A stretch of DNA of 27,941 nucleotides from Phallusia fumigata (Eukaryota > Chordata > Ascidiacea > Phlebobranchia > Ascidiidae): contig QXVZ01018646.1 of assembly GCA_008931825.1 (NCBI GenBank), positions 1 to 27,941 of the forward strand, in the 5' to 3' direction. Below, piece by piece: positions 1 to 12,938 of the stretch. The notes under the pieces were generated by a model. That model searched no databases. It had not been told where the DNA came from and worked only from the letters and a program-made list of their open reading frames with translations. Each line of letters opens with the position of its first letter. Position 1 is the first letter of the stretch. A program made the position numbers and the translations under genes.

Positions 1-2733
1 TGTGTGTTTAAACACCAACTACAGATTGGTAATTTTGGGCAGCATTGGTTAGTGAGCTTAACAACATAATCGAAACCGCCAAAAGTTGCTTGTAAACGCT
101 GATCGACTCGACAGAGAGAAATTAATTCTCCTGTGACTTGTTGACTTCCGGATACCCAAATACCAATTTTGGGACTTTCCATGTGAAAATCAATACATGG
201 ATTCACCAGCTAGTAATCGCTACTCATAAAACCTTGTAATGCGAACACACGTTGACGTGGACGATCGGAAATTTTGAGGGATTTTTAGCGGGTTTTGCGA
301 GAAAAAGTGCCTAATTTGAGATACCGCCTCTCAAATTAGAAAACAGCAAGGTCTACTACATTGACGAGCGTTTAAAACTGTTAAAACCATTTCTTGTTAA
401 TTTTTCGTCAAATTTTGATGGTTTTATTTTGATTGTGTCTGACATAAGACAAAGGTGGATACAATAGCACGGAAGTACGTATTCTTCTAGTGAAAAGCAA
501 AATAGGAATTTGTCATTTCCAGTACAGTATATCGGTAATTAGGAGGCATCATTCGGTACCTACACGCTGCCTGTTGTACTGATTTTATTACCTCTTAACA
601 AAAAACATACGTTTTACCTCTACTATAGTGATTCTCATGTTTTTATAGATTTGGATGAAAGATTAAAGTTATTTTGTGGAGTTACAATCGTTCTCATACC
701 CGCAACCTCACTTTGGCCTAAACAGAACAGCTGTTTGCTTGTTTACGGGTATAAAAAGATTGATTGGCCGCGAAAGCACGCAATTAACATACGTACACCT
801 TTCGTTCGTTTACATTCGATGCGTCCTTCATTATGTGGGTTGTTTGCTATTTCACAACACAACACAGAAGAACACTACATTGGCTGCGTTTGGAAATAAC
901 GATGTGGTGTGAATCTGTTACATGCAAAAACAGGTGACCCTTTGCAACCGAGGATGTTCAAAATGTAAATAAACCATTTAGAATGACCAGTAGCGTGTTT
1001 GTCTCTTGCAATTCTAAATAAAGGAGACCGTTTGGTGTTTGTTAAAAACAGTTCAACCGCTTTTTAATGAGAAATGATTATGAAAAGGTCGATGCTTTTG
1101 TCGCGGTTCCTGAGCTTAGCGCGTCCTTTTGATGAAATGGCACAACTGGGGACGTCTATGATTCACAGCATATGCGCAAAATGATTAAATCACCAGCTTT
1201 TTGATTTGTTGAAGGGGATGACGCCAAATACATAAGTGCACACTCAAATATTTTTACATCTGAAAGCCCTTAAGTTGCGCTGCTGGAATTTTTAATCATT
1301 CAAGCCACAAAATTTTGCGTAATACGTTTTGACGACGATGGGCTCAGTTCTTGCTGTTTTCAGGTAAATGCCAATGGGTACGTCATATTTTACGCCAGAA
1401 TCTCAAAACCGTATGATGCTAGACAGGTTATAAACAATATAAACTATGATCCTCTGCGTTCTTTGTTTAAGCCACAACGTAATTTCAACTGCCAGAAAAA
1501 TTAAACACCCCGAAAGAATGATTTTGGAATTATTACGCGGCCGTACCAACATGTTGTCAGTTGCTCCGTTGGATCGACTTGTAATCAATTGAGGTGTGGC
1601 GTACTTTAGTGCAATTTGTTCCGCCTTTGCTGCAAAAAACCGCTCTGCTGTGTTTGCTTTCTTTTAACTGTTGAAATTCAAGACCATGGGAAGTCACAGG
1701 AAGTTTAAACCCAAAATTGCCTAAGAAACAACGTCACACCATTAAAGCAGTATCAATAGAGTCATAAGTTTAATCGTAAAATATTGCCAATAAAGGACGA
1801 ATGATTATTGGGATGACTCAATAGCATATCAATGAATCGTATGAATATGCATGACAAATTAACATCGGGGTTCAGCTAGTTGAACTTGACAACAGGTTCA
1901 TTGATTTTTTCATTGATTGTTCTGTCACTAAGTTTGTATATTGGTTTTGTCAAATCCGTAGGCTCATTACGTATCGTGGTAGTTATGTAACATTGACGGT
2001 TTGTCACAAATATGATTGTGCCTCATGTCATGACGTTGGCACAAAGGCAATCCGCTCTGCCAATTATTTTTTAGACCAGCCACGGTTTAAGGAGAAAATC
2101 CAAAGGTCGAAGCTTTTTGTTTAAAAGTTGAGCAAGGTGCAATGTTACCGCATTGTCGCCCTTATACTAAATATTTTTGATTGCTGCATTTTAGATGGAG
2201 TCGGTGTCTAAGAAATGTGCACGTTGCAACGGCATACCTTATTTACATGCATTGCATATCATCGTTTTGCTTACGTAAAGTGTTTACGTGCAATTTGATT
2301 TCAATCGTCAGCCTGCTGACTTAAACGTTTCTTGTGTTTTATTCACGTCATTTTTTAGCTTTTGCGGGGGACATTACATCAGCGGCGAAATCAATTTCAC
2401 AACGTCAAGATTCAAAATCTGAAACGGAAACCCCAGGATTACAATGCCAAAGCGTAAATTGCCGAAGGTAACGCGGGTTGAACTGTCGCTACATTCCACA
2501 CTTTCTCCTATTCTTGTTGCTGCCTCGTTCGCAGAATCAATGCAAACGCGCAACGTAATGACGCAAGAAGCCAACGTTGTGGCCAAGCACTACCTCGCCA
2601 TCTGAATCAGAGCATGCGTTACCGGCTTCATGAAATATGCAAGACGTACCGATTTACGTATTCGGGCCTTATCTCCTCTATGTCTGTACGTCGGCTGTAC
2701 ATATTTGGCAGCACCGAAATCGCGAAGTATCGG
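1..2733. other. Intergenic, no supported gene
   Basis: AT-rich sequence with normal CpG content. I found no ORF with recognisable domains, no convincing pair of splice sites around an open frame, no tRNA-like box pair and no long hairpin. The ORFs present (up to about 82 codons) overlap each other in different frames and have no family resemblance I can name. Confidence 0.5.
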
Positions 2734-3188
2734 CGGCAACGTTCGGGTTTAAACCCGTAAATAATAGTTTACGTTTTGGCGGTCGGGTGAGTTCCAACGG
2801 TGTGACTCTTTGTTTGGTATATTTGTGTGTTGGCGCAGATACGATCTCATGCGGCATTTTGACCTAAATATGAGCCAAATTATATCCACAGGGATCGTTA
2901 GTCAACTATAAGGTGATTCATTGCATGAATCAATAGAAGCTGTTGTGCATGCCAATTTCTNCGGCAACGTTCGGGTTTAAACCCGTAAATAATAGTTTAC
3001 GTTTTGGCGGTCGGGTGAGTTCCAACGGTGTGACTCTTTGTTTGGTATATTTGTGTGTTGGCGCAGATACGATCTCATGCGGCATTTTGACCTAAATATG
3101 AGCCAAATTATATCCACAGGGATCGTTAGTCAACTATAAGGTGATTCATTGCATGAATCAATAGAAGCTGTTGTGCATGCCAATTTCT
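2734..3188. repeat. Contig-join duplication 1 (227 bp, identical)
   Basis: Positions 2734-2960 and 2962-3188 are identical along 227 bases and are separated only by the single N at 2961. The repeat starts and ends exactly at the N, which is what unmerged overlapping contig ends produce. I read this as an assembly artefact, so the true locus probably holds one copy and every downstream coordinate is inflated by about 228 bases. Confidence 0.9.
2961..2961. other. Assembly gap (single N)
   Basis: One undetermined base sits between two identical 227-base segments, which marks a contig junction rather than an ambiguous base call. Confidence 0.9.
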
Positions 3189-4565
3189 TATCAGCGATAA
3201 ATCTTTTAAAAGGTTAAATACCAAGAGAAAAGAACGTGTGAAAAGTTTGATGGCAAGCAGTTGGCCAAGTCGTTTTGCAACCATATCACACGAATTAAAA
3301 ACTTGTAATCTCGTTAAGGAGACCAATGTGGTTCAAAAGCAAATTTTCTGCATTGATTTTCGGAGCCTTTATTCCCAGTTGCTTTCCAAAATCAAGGTCC
3401 AATGTATTTCGAAGCCCAAATGGTTGCGTTTAACTCAGATTCACGAAAAAGAAAAATCTATCACCTGATCGTGGCTGCCACTCTTACATAAGGATCCCCA
3501 AAACAGGATTCCTGCATCAATTGGTTACAAAAGATGCAACAGGTGTGCCTCCTGAATCATTGTTACCAAATAAAATAGATCATCTTTGGTAAACAGATCA
3601 ATCACAGAAGCGTTGAAATAAAATCGATAAGAGAAGCAAACGATTTCTGTAAATAGAAAGTTGCAATGTAAAATATGTAATTCCCAATATCGTGTGTACA
3701 AGTTTTCCTCACAATGTTAACTTTTATCCTCAATGCATGGCGAAACATTGTTCTTAACCTGGAGAACCAATTCAAGGAAAAGAACGAAGACTGATGACAT
3801 AAGTTTCAGACTCACAGTGAAGAAAATCTTTGACCCGAGCCTTATTCGATTTGTTAACCGGTCAACCTTCTTTTCGATACACAGAAATGACCTTGACCTT
3901 TTGAAACGGTATCAATATTTTATAGTTTCTCGCTACTCTGATAAGGTTTACGAGCGCCAGCATTTTGGAAAGTGTGTCGAAAGGATAAAACATTACCACA
4001 GCCATTGATTGAAGTAACACAAAACCGGGGCGTGCCAAATAACGGCAAGATTGGTTTCGTTGCAGAATCTAAATTTTGAGAAATGTCAGTTACGGATTTC
4101 CGAAATTATTTTTCGCTCGAAAAAGTACGAACTTTTTTACCATTGTCCCCGCGCAATTTACACACTTTGCAAGACGTTAAACATCTTTTGCACTACACAC
4201 AAAAACAAGGGCGTGACGCATTTTGTTATATTTAAACTGCCCATAGGATAAAAACGTTTCTCTACGTTTCCGTGCTTTCGTGAGCAAATACTTGCGTGTC
4301 TGGTGCAAGGCGTATTTGTATCGTAACTTTTGATTAAAAAAGTTTTGCGCTTTTAAGAGCTACTTGAAACAGCAGATAAACAGATCTCTAGCTTCTGACA
4401 TTCTATAAATAAAACATCACCGATTAAAAACACGCACGTAGTTTGAAAATCGGAATACAGCGGTAAACGAACATTTCAAACACTCAAGTCATTGCCCCAC
4501 TCGGTAGAAAATACCCACTGCACTGCAGAAACTAAATGCAGATATCAAAAAATAAAAACGCCGAG
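3189..4565. other. Intergenic, no supported gene
   Basis: Contains a 91-codon ATG ORF (3733-4008, plus) and a 66-codon ORF (4051-4251, plus). Neither has a recognisable motif, a signal peptide or flanking splice sites, and both lengths are expected by chance in AT-rich DNA of this size. Confidence 0.45.
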
Positions 4566-4573
4566 TGACGTCA
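4566..4573. promoter_or_regulatory. Perfect CRE (TGACGTCA)
   Basis: An exact 8-bp palindrome matching the full CREB/ATF site. A second exact copy lies 108 bp away at 4674-4681, and a one-mismatch copy (TGACGTCT) lies at 4613-4620 between them. Two full CREs this close are unlikely by chance; no adjacent coding exon is evident, so an enhancer or a promoter of an unrecognised transcript are both possible. Confidence 0.45.
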
Positions 4574-4612
4574 CCGATATTCAGCTGCGTAGAATCCGAT
4601 TAGCAATTCGTT

Positions 4613-4681
4613 TGACGTCTGCGAGCGTAATCATCTTGCACGTCCTTGGCAGATGATGCTGACGCTCGTAAGGTGACGTCA
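4613..4681. repeat. Imperfect palindrome bounded by CRE-type sites
   Basis: The left arm at 4622-4636 (CGAGCGTAATCATCT) is the inverse of the right arm at 4651-4668 (AGATGAT, a 5-base segment GCTGA where the left arm has only 2, then CGCTCG). The spacer is 14 bases. The arms are enclosed by TGACGTCT (4613-4620) and TGACGTCA (4674-4681), so the outer sites are also nearly inverse. It could be a cruciform-capable regulatory module or a small remnant of an inverted-repeat element. Confidence 0.5.
4674..4681. promoter_or_regulatory. Perfect CRE (TGACGTCA)
   Basis: The second exact full CREB/ATF palindrome of this cluster, at the right edge of the imperfect palindrome. Confidence 0.45.
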
Positions 4682-4699
4682 GTCAGTGATGTGTATTTT

Positions 4700-7600
4700 A
4701 GAATTAAAAAAGACTAAATTTCTGTACGTCACGTAATTAGGCCAATCACCATTGCTAAATTTTCAATTTCTGTATGCAGCTGTTGGATTTTAGCCGAAGG
4801 TTTAAAATTTCATTGTTGGCCCTAATACGACAGGTGTTGTCCCAATGCTGAAAATGCAAGACGAGGATTTGATTCTTCTAATGCAAACATCCCAACGCAA
4901 CGGAAGACACCACGACAGATCAGACAAACATTATTTCCGTAAATAGAAATTCACACCAATGGTGGCTGATTGCGTGATTGGTAACTGCGTGGAGATATAG
5001 ATTTTTATTTTTAACCGATCAACCACGAAAGCGTGGCTAATTTGACATGGTTGATAATTTCTGTGTTCAAAACGTTGCAACTTGTAAAATTGAAGCCACG
5101 GCAGACATTTTAAGGGCGATGATCGGTTAAGTACAGGATCTGCCAAAAAATAAACCTGTAAGTTTTACTTGTTCTCCTTTGACAAGAAAAAAGGCCCCTG
5201 AATCGGCTTACAAAACCCCTAAAATTGTGTAACCACCGAAAAAACGTTCTTTGTCTTTTTTATTGCACCGAAATGAATACCCGAGAGTCAGTGGAAAGCC
5301 TTGTCCTAATCCTTAAGACTCCAAAAGACCTGCGCTCAGAATGACACAATTGCAGACACCTGCCTTGGCCATAAAACCCTCATTCTCCTGCATACACTGC
5401 TTCCCCCGGTTCGACAATACAATGCATTTTGATTAACACTAATTGCGGCATTCATGTCAGCTATTTCTTATCACACAACAAGGCGTATTTGACAAATAAT
5501 ATTTTTTGTTGTCAAATTGCGGTGTACAATAAGCCGAAAATTCGTGTAGTGAAGGCCAAAGCATTAGGAGGTAACATTTGCGCGTGGAATGTCCACAGTT
5601 CGGCAAAATGCCACTGAATATGCTTGCATACATTTTCTGTGGCAAGCATCTTCCCGCAACGTGGTCGAGTGTAAATGTTGGTCAATAAATATGCGACGAT
5701 GCTGCCGAGTAGATTTTGTTGATCATTGTCTGTGTACATTTTTCGTTTCGTGTTGCGACAAGTTCCTGTTTCGAAAACGCCTGACTTTTACTACTGTTTA
5801 TCTTAGCTGACAAATTTAATCACATTTTACGACTTTGTGGTACGGGGCTTGTGCGATAAGCACTCGAAATAATTTTATTTTGCGAGATAAATTTTTTATT
5901 TGCTGGTCGTAAAAAAGCAGACATTTTATGTAAATCACATTTTAATTGCTTGAAACACACCACATGGGCTTTTACATGATAAAGCCGAAAACGTAAACAA
6001 TCCCTTATTCGGGAAATACGTTTCCTGATCGTTATCATACAAACGAGAGGGATAGAATAGGGCGTAAAATTTATTCTTGGAATTATTTCGTTGACGGAAT
6101 CGTGTTTTGGCGACAGCAGCCTTGGTGTGTAACAAGGCGTATATTTTGGTCAATCGAGCAACGAGACCACGTGATCACTGCAGCAGCTCCGTGATTGGTC
6201 AGTTCCGCAGGCGTGAACAGGCTGACACGCGATCCTAATTTTTTACGAGAGATCGATTTGGGTAAATAGGCTTTTTGCCGAAAATCGTGTTTTTAAGCCT
6301 GTTTGCTCTCACGCATCGGCCCAATACATTTGTGTCAACGTTGTCATGATAAGGACACAGTTGGGGTTTGAATGGACGAAACAGCTGCTGACGGACAGGC
6401 GTGTATTTGCCCGACAATGAAAACAACAAAGTATTTGCCATTGGGCACAGCGTGTGCTGTAAATTCGAAATATCGGTTTGATCTAAGGCTCCCAAACTGG
6501 GGAGTACTCGGGTGCCTTATTTCGACTCTTTAACGGGTACATTAGGTAGGAGATAAAGGACATTTTGTACTTTAAATTAGTAATACTCGCACCAGGAACC
6601 CAAAATAAGAATAAAATTATAGATTTTTACGTTGCATTTAGTGGGGCTATGATTGGTTGCTAAAACAAGTTGAGCAGCAGAGCAAATTCAACTTATCAGC
6701 CAAAAAATTTTACGAAATTTTCCATTCGTCAAAATGTTTAGGAATTCTTGGCATAGATTATGGCTAAACGGTTCTACAGGGAAATACTAGATGTCAGAAA
6801 ATCTAACACAAGGCAATTTCACAGAAAACACATTTTACCTCTTGTTAACTCAAAGTCTACCACGTTTATTAACACCTTGTAATTTGCGCGTAAACTTGGA
6901 GTTTTTGCGCACGACTGCATTCCCTCTGACTTAATGATTCAGCAAAGAACAGCACAGGCCTTTGTTTGTGTTCGCACTGGTGCGCTTCCGCCCATAAAGA
7001 ACCTTATGCGGTACACGAAATACACGGAAAGTGGTGAAGCGTTATAACAAGCTCCGAAAGCGGTTTAAAGTACCTTAAACGAATGATTGACAGACGGTGA
7101 TGGTTCATTAGGCAGAAGGTTTTAAGTTAATATTGGATGCACGTTGTGCAATACCTGACGAGTTGCGCCACCGGGATTTCCACAGCCGCAAGCGACTTAT
7201 AGGCAAAAAAATATTTTAGCTTTGATTCTACACAATGCACAACTTTGTCTTATGGAAGCTAGAACTTGGACTTAACCACATTCTTTCTTGGCCACAAACT
7301 TTCTTGGTTTTTTAAGCGACCCATTCTAGACACCGTCTTTAAATTTTTAAAAGTATTTTCAGCTTTACAGGACTTGGGTTTTGTTTAAATGTCACACAGG
7401 CTTATTTTTAAGCGTTTCTAATGCCTGAAACAATTAACGATTACGCTCAAGAATTTGGCAACAACAGTTTAAGATTAAGTTTGACTTATGCTTATCTCGA
7501 AAAAACGAGGTTTATTATTCTGCATCGCAGAATCCTAAGCACATTATTACCAGTCTGCTGCAACCTTTTGTTTCAAGCACATTGCGCATGCGATAAACCG

Positions 7601-8290
7601 CCAAAGAGCACAAACATACGCGTTTGCCTTACCAACAAACCCAACCGCAGTGGCCCCCAACTTTTGTGGTTTGAATGAGTTGTGAAATGAAATCTTTGCA
7701 AAAGTGGTTGCTACGTGGACAAACGTAACACGCGAAATAAAAGCTAAACTTGTAGGAACATAAGACACGGTAGATCAAAACACAGCATTGACACAAGAGG
7801 TTGCAGTGGACGATTTGCGACCGACACGATTACGTAATGCATTCAGATCGGCTGTGTTAGGTCGAGGACAACCACAGAAACAACAATAACCTTCAATCGA
7901 GGTGACCACATCATTATTACCGAGTCACTCCATGCAAAATCATGCCGGCCCACAAGCTAACCAACCATATATGGCAGATATTTGAACTGTCTGTCAGTTT
8001 GCGTTGTGTCGAACGAACGCTGAACCCAATTGCCCGCGGTTTCGTTGGCGTCAAGGCTGTACTCGTCGCCTTTTTGCAACATCGCGTCAACGTATATTTA
8101 AATTTGGATATGGTTTGTCGAAATTTGCTGGTGGTGTATCAGGGTACACTTTTCGGCTAAAATAATGACTCATTTTAGGAGATGGATGACAGAGGCCTAA
8201 AATCTGATCTTTTCGTGCTATAAACGTTATGCTGAGGCTTGGGTCATCTTTCATACCTTGTGACTAAGTACCACACCCCCGCCCACTTTT
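4700..8290. other. Intergenic, no supported gene
   Basis: No recognisable protein, RNA gene or transposon. Short palindromes occur, for example the 7-bp arms ATTCTGC/GCAGAAT near 7517, and an E-box CACGTG lies near 6171, but neither stands out from background. All ORFs are below about 90 codons and overlap in competing frames on both strands. Confidence 0.45.
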
Positions 8291-8868
8291 TAAACCACCA
8301 TGACGGCGTTGTGTATCGGATGTGCAACAAACCGAACGGACATGTACGTTGCAAACGATTTTGTAGTGATTTCAGATACTGGGTTCTTGGCTAATTACGT
8401 TGTTGCAAGCCATTGGTGCAACTTCGCCCTTGTGAAAACCATGCTTATGTCGGTTTCGCAGCTAAAGGCAAAGCCAATGAGAAAATTCTCTCCTTCACAC
8501 AATTGTCTTTGTGTTAGTTGATAATCCATCAAAAATGCAATCAATATTTCCAATGCCAGCATACACAATAGCGCCAGAATTACATCATTCATCTAACTAT
8601 TCGTCGTAACGTTATGAAACGCAGTTTGTCAAGTCACGTGGCTAAAACCAGTTTGGCTTCCTCGCCAAACAGTCTGTGTGCTTTCGGGATGAAAGTCTAA
8701 TTAGGGTTCGAATTCGTACGTAACCAGCGGTGTTTAAATTCTGCGTGGGAACTCTTGCCATCTGGCACTCATAGTAACCGTCCAACGTCACAATAAGATC
8801 ACACCCTGGGTCCACCAGCCACTCTGCAAACGCGTGATCAGTTGTAATTTTCCGTACCTTGAGCAACA

Positions 8869-8934
8869 TGGCGTTCAGCAAGAAGTACGTTTTAAATGCA
8901 CCAGCTGCTGGGGTCCAGTTTGTTATTGTAGCGG
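8869..8934 (+). CDS. Possible first coding exon, unknown protein
   Basis: An ATG in a good context (AACATGGCG) opens a 22-codon frame beginning MAFSKKYVLNAPAAG and ending at a strong donor (GCG/GTAAGT). Without splicing it would stop four codons later. An in-frame stop lies upstream, so the ATG would be the first. I could not find a phase-matched downstream exon and do not recognise the protein. A 108-codon ATG ORF on the other strand (8642-8968) covers the same bases, and at most one of the two is likely to be real. Confidence 0.2.
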
Positions 8935-8999
8935 TAAGTAAACTGTAACAGCGCCGGTGGAGGGCCATAGCAGGTGTGTGTTTTCTGGTGCAATGTGTG

Positions 9000-11110
9000 G
9001 GTGTGATGATGTCATTTCGAAGAGTCGTGGTTGGTGGTTACTGGTCAATTAGGCGAACAACTTTTAAACCAGGGATTTAGGATATAACCCTCGAACATAT
9101 TTTCATTTAAAGCACTGCAACTAACTATAGAACAGACGCCACCTAAAAATACGAAAAGTAGCACACATAACCTTTGGGGGTCATCATTATATTTACTGTA
9201 TGAGACTACTTATACGTGGAAATCCGCGGTTGGCGTACTTCCAAATAAAACTGGTAGGAACAGGAATTAAAGTGTGATTAATGTAGATTCCACAGCGGGC
9301 AAAAGGTCTTCGTAACAAAACTGGTTTGACTTGTACCAATTCTTCTCAGCGCAAAATGCCCACATTCTTTGCTTACGAATCAAATTCTTTTGGCATTACG
9401 TCGACGCAACTCCTGCTGAGTTTAGTTGCAATCAAGCGGTCAAGAAAAACAAAACCTGCAGCTATTTCAGGCCTTAAAAGGTTTCGCAACCTGCGTCACA
9501 CTTTTCTCCACGGCAACGCTTTTAGTGCGACCCACATTGCCTTGCAACCATGCGTTTAGGAGAACTTTTAGGGACCCCAGTACTTTCCCATGTGTTTTTG
9601 GGGTAAACAAGCGTACCCCCACTTTCGTGATGCCCGTCGGGGCTCAGAATTTGGGGGTGAGGGGGTTTACGGCTCGGAGATAACGTAGAGTTGATTTAGT
9701 CTAGACCGCGAAGAGCTTTGGCCTTCTCTGAGCGCCCACACTTGTTTCGCATGAATTGACATCAATTCACGTTGTTTTCCCGCTTTTCAAGAATTGTTTA
9801 AGGACCTTGTGGGCGCAAGGCGAAGCAAACAATTTCACGAAACCGTTCATGGGACTTTGTGTTTGGCCACTGAGACAAAAACAGGCAAACAGCTGGGTTC
9901 TGATGCGGTAATTTCGTCCTTGTGCTCGCGTGCTGCTTTGTGACGCGTGCTCAGTGTTTGTCCTTGAGTGTTATCACTTTCGTTTACACCTCAATTGTCG
10001 TGCTGTAGTATTTGCAGTAGATTAAATGTGGATAAGGCGATGCGTGTAGAAAGCCACAGGTGTTTTAACCAGAAGCCACAAAGCCACTGCACTGACGACA
10101 TAGGACATAAGCTTCGCGTTCTTCTCATTCTGTCAAACCATTTTTTGTCCTCTTGGCAATGCTCAAAATGCTGAGCTTGCTTCGCAAAAACGTTTCCTTT
10201 TTGCATGCTAAAATTAACAAAAAAATATCTTTTGCTCAAACAAACGAAGCAAGTTTACAATACGTTTGTTTACCCTCATTAATCTGCTGAAAAAATCCAT
10301 AATCTTTGTATTCCATGTTGTGAACATCTGTCTGTTTCCCATGCTGATATTGCGAGAGCATGACTGTGGGTTTTTTGCTCGCTGTTACAACAACGCGCCG
10401 TAATATTGACATAGGACAGCTACCATATCGAAGCCCCGCGCCACCGTTTCCCATTGGTTGAGACTGTTGTCTTGCCAACAGTTAATCGTAATTTTCAAGT
10501 CCTATAGGTAGAGTAAGTGAAATATGGCATAGCGGCTTGGAAAACAATGGACATGGTAAATATTGTTTTGTATTACAGCAATTATAGCAGATCGGCCATG
10601 GTGAACGGTGGCTTGAAACTGTTAAGCTTCTGACATACACATTGCCACAGTAAAAAGTTGTACATGATTTCACGCACACTGATATCGGAAACTTAAATAT
10701 GTGATTGGAAGTGTCGGCCCGTTTTTGCGGTGTCATGACTTTCTAAAGGGAATTGAAATTACCTAACTCAATATTGACCCAATATATACAGTTTAGTTAA
10801 TAGGAAAAGAACGTCTTAAAAATATCACTTATGTATGCCAACAATGCAGCAAGCTATTTTAACTGCACGGGATTTTGGGTTTCTGCTCTGCCGCGCTTGT
10901 GGCTGCGTGCAGGGACCTAATTAAGTGGAACCTTTTTTCTCCACCTTGAAATCTCTGGAAGCAAAAGTCCCCAAATTGTTCGCTAGTGGATTTTGTAAAC
11001 TTGCAGCAAAATTCAAAGTAAAGCACTTTCCAATTAAAAATCGCTGTCCATGATTTTAGTGAAAATCACCAATTACCGGCAAAATACTTCTTTGAACATT
11101 GCAACTAATG
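9000..11110. other. Intergenic, no supported gene
   Basis: Contains G-rich runs near 9599-9675 (three or four runs of four or more G, with one loop too long for a canonical quadruplex) and ordinary AT-rich sequence. No domain, splice-site pair or RNA gene was recognised. Confidence 0.45.
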
Positions 11111-12062
11111 GCGCAACCGGGCGTTTATAAGTGTTCATGAAGCCACCATGGCGCCTCATTACGATTACTTATGGCAGACCACTTACAGTGACTATACGCA
11201 GTCGGGTCGAAAATTAAGGCCGTTACTTGGGACGCGAAGATGAAAAATAACATGGAACGCCTCCTGTGCTTGTGTACTTATGCGCAAGGCTGCTCAAGCG
11301 AGCTTCCACATGCCAATACACCGGGGCTTAACGTCCGTTACAGGAAAAAAAACATCAAACTGGGATAAACAAAGCATCAGAATAGGCGTCAGAATTAAGC
11401 GCTGTAAAGAATGCACCACACGAAACATACCGACCTCGCGAGACAACGTCAAACGAAAGCGACATATTTATAAAGACGTGACATTTCCGTTGAAAATCGA
11501 TCGAAACGGATCGCGCTTCACGTTTTTAGAATGTCGTGTCGCTGTTATAGGGTCGTGTGGCAACATTTGCTGCTTGGACAATGGTACGGGCCATCTGAAC
11601 ATACACAGCACAGGGTACGCCGGTACGTGTGCTACGTCACGTTTTACGTCACCGTCGCGTCGAAGCAAACGGGAACGAGGACCGTAAAAAAGAGCGCCTT
11701 TCTGTTGTTATTTCAGCGCCGAAAAACGAGCAATGCTTGTACAAACCGCTGGTATTTTGATGTCACGTTTTTTGCCGCTTTCATCATGGTGCTGGAGGCA
11801 AAACGAAGAAACGTCCGGTACCGACTGGCCTATGTGGATGTGGGTGGTGGAGAAATTCCACCATAATCAGATCACGTCGGATTTTCGTATCGCTAGGTGC
11901 TCTCGGCATTTATTCTTACTCGTGACTTTACCACACCTTCCGCGGGCTGCAGCTCTAAGCTGTTTTTTATTCCTTAACTGCGGAGCATATACTCACTATT
12001 TTTTCAGTTCTTTATTTGGCTGTGACACTCGTACGCCGTACGTTGCAGCGCTAAATCCGTGA
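11110..12062 (+). other. CpG-rich, ORF-dense stretch of uncertain status
   Basis: Plus-strand ORFs overlap here: a 31-codon ORF at 11148-11243 with an ideal start context (GCCACCATGG), then ORFs of 135 codons (11280-11687), 111 codons (11531-11866) and 109 codons (11733-12062). A good acceptor (TTGTTATTTCAG) ends at about 11716. CpG is frequent, and paired TACGTCAC half-CREs lie near 11632-11652. No frame has a domain I recognise, and three competing frames cannot all be coding. The stretch may be regulatory sequence that is poor in stop codons because of its higher CpG content. Confidence 0.25.
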
Positions 12063-12930
12063 TCGCTTGTTGCTAATTGTCACATATCCAAAAGGTTATC
12101 TTTATTTACGCCATGAAACTTGAAAGAGCGTTTGTTTTTGGACCAGCGGAGTTGGTGTCGATCTACAAACCGATGTAATCTCTTTTAATCTTGTTCGCTT
12201 GCGCCAATTTTAAACCGCAACTTTAATACTGAGGTTAATCTTCTTATAAATGGTCCGTTATTTCTTGTCGTAAGCAAGTTTGGTGTGTCAACATGAATCC
12301 CGCATACGCACGGACAACATGCATGCCTTGAGTTTAAATCAGGACAGGTTACCAAAACGCCATAAGCCAAGTCTCAATCAAGTGGTACAGTGTGCTCATA
12401 TATGAGGTTCGTGAAGACTTACGTACTGCTTATACCTAGGCAGGACTTTCCGAAAGTTTACATCTGCCATTAGAAACTCAGTCTCTCGCCAAGTCGACAC
12501 AACAAATGACCAGAGTTAAGGCTTATGACCCCAACTCTCAACTGGGTACTGTCAAAGAAAAGTGACTTGGGAATGCTTCGAAAACCCCCGCACCGCAGAG
12601 TACATAGCCAGATTCGCAATACCGCAGGCCACGGGGCTATATTTGCGTAGTTTTTACCAAGTGTTTTGTGTACGCGGGTCATGTTAGAAGCGTTGTGACT
12701 CGTATGGTGCGTGTGTACATGTATGTCAATAGCTGCGGCTAACCACAAACCGAAGCGTCAATCTCCTGCGTACGTGCTCGCTGGAGATAATAAAATGGTC
12801 GCTTACAATGCATTAAAACAGGGCTTCTGAAACCGAAAGTTTTTGGTTTGCGATTCCTTTCAATTTGTTAAAAAATTACGCGACGGCTCACGCTCCACAG
12901 ATTTACATTTCGCTGTTTACTGCACACATT
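12063..12930. other. Intergenic, no supported gene
   Basis: The longest minus-strand frames here (61 and 92 codons) have no recognisable motif, and the 92-codon frame lacks an ATG at its start. Nothing else was detected. Confidence 0.4.
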
Positions 12931-12938
12931 TTCCTAAT

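Noticed and set aside
3733..4008. 91-codon ORF starting MHGETLFLTW
   Set aside because: No motif, no splice or promoter support, and the length is within chance expectation.
7547..7768. Minus-strand frame with a GTAAGG donor
   Set aside because: The frame begins with GTG rather than ATG and no upstream acceptor or downstream partner exon was found.
8704..8716. GGGTTCGAATTCG as a tRNA B-box
   Set aside because: No A-box or foldable acceptor and anticodon stems lie at the right distance upstream.
8642..8968. 108-codon ATG ORF on the minus strand
   Set aside because: One or two ORFs of this length are expected by chance in this much AT-rich DNA. It has no domain, and it overlaps a competing plus-strand exon candidate with a better splice site.
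9595..9675. G-quadruplex cluster
   Set aside because: Only three G-runs are close together; the fourth requires a loop of more than 30 bases.
11280..11687. 135-codon plus-strand ORF as a stand-alone gene
   Set aside because: The sequence resembles no family I know, and two other long frames overlap it. I kept only the note that the area is ORF-dense.
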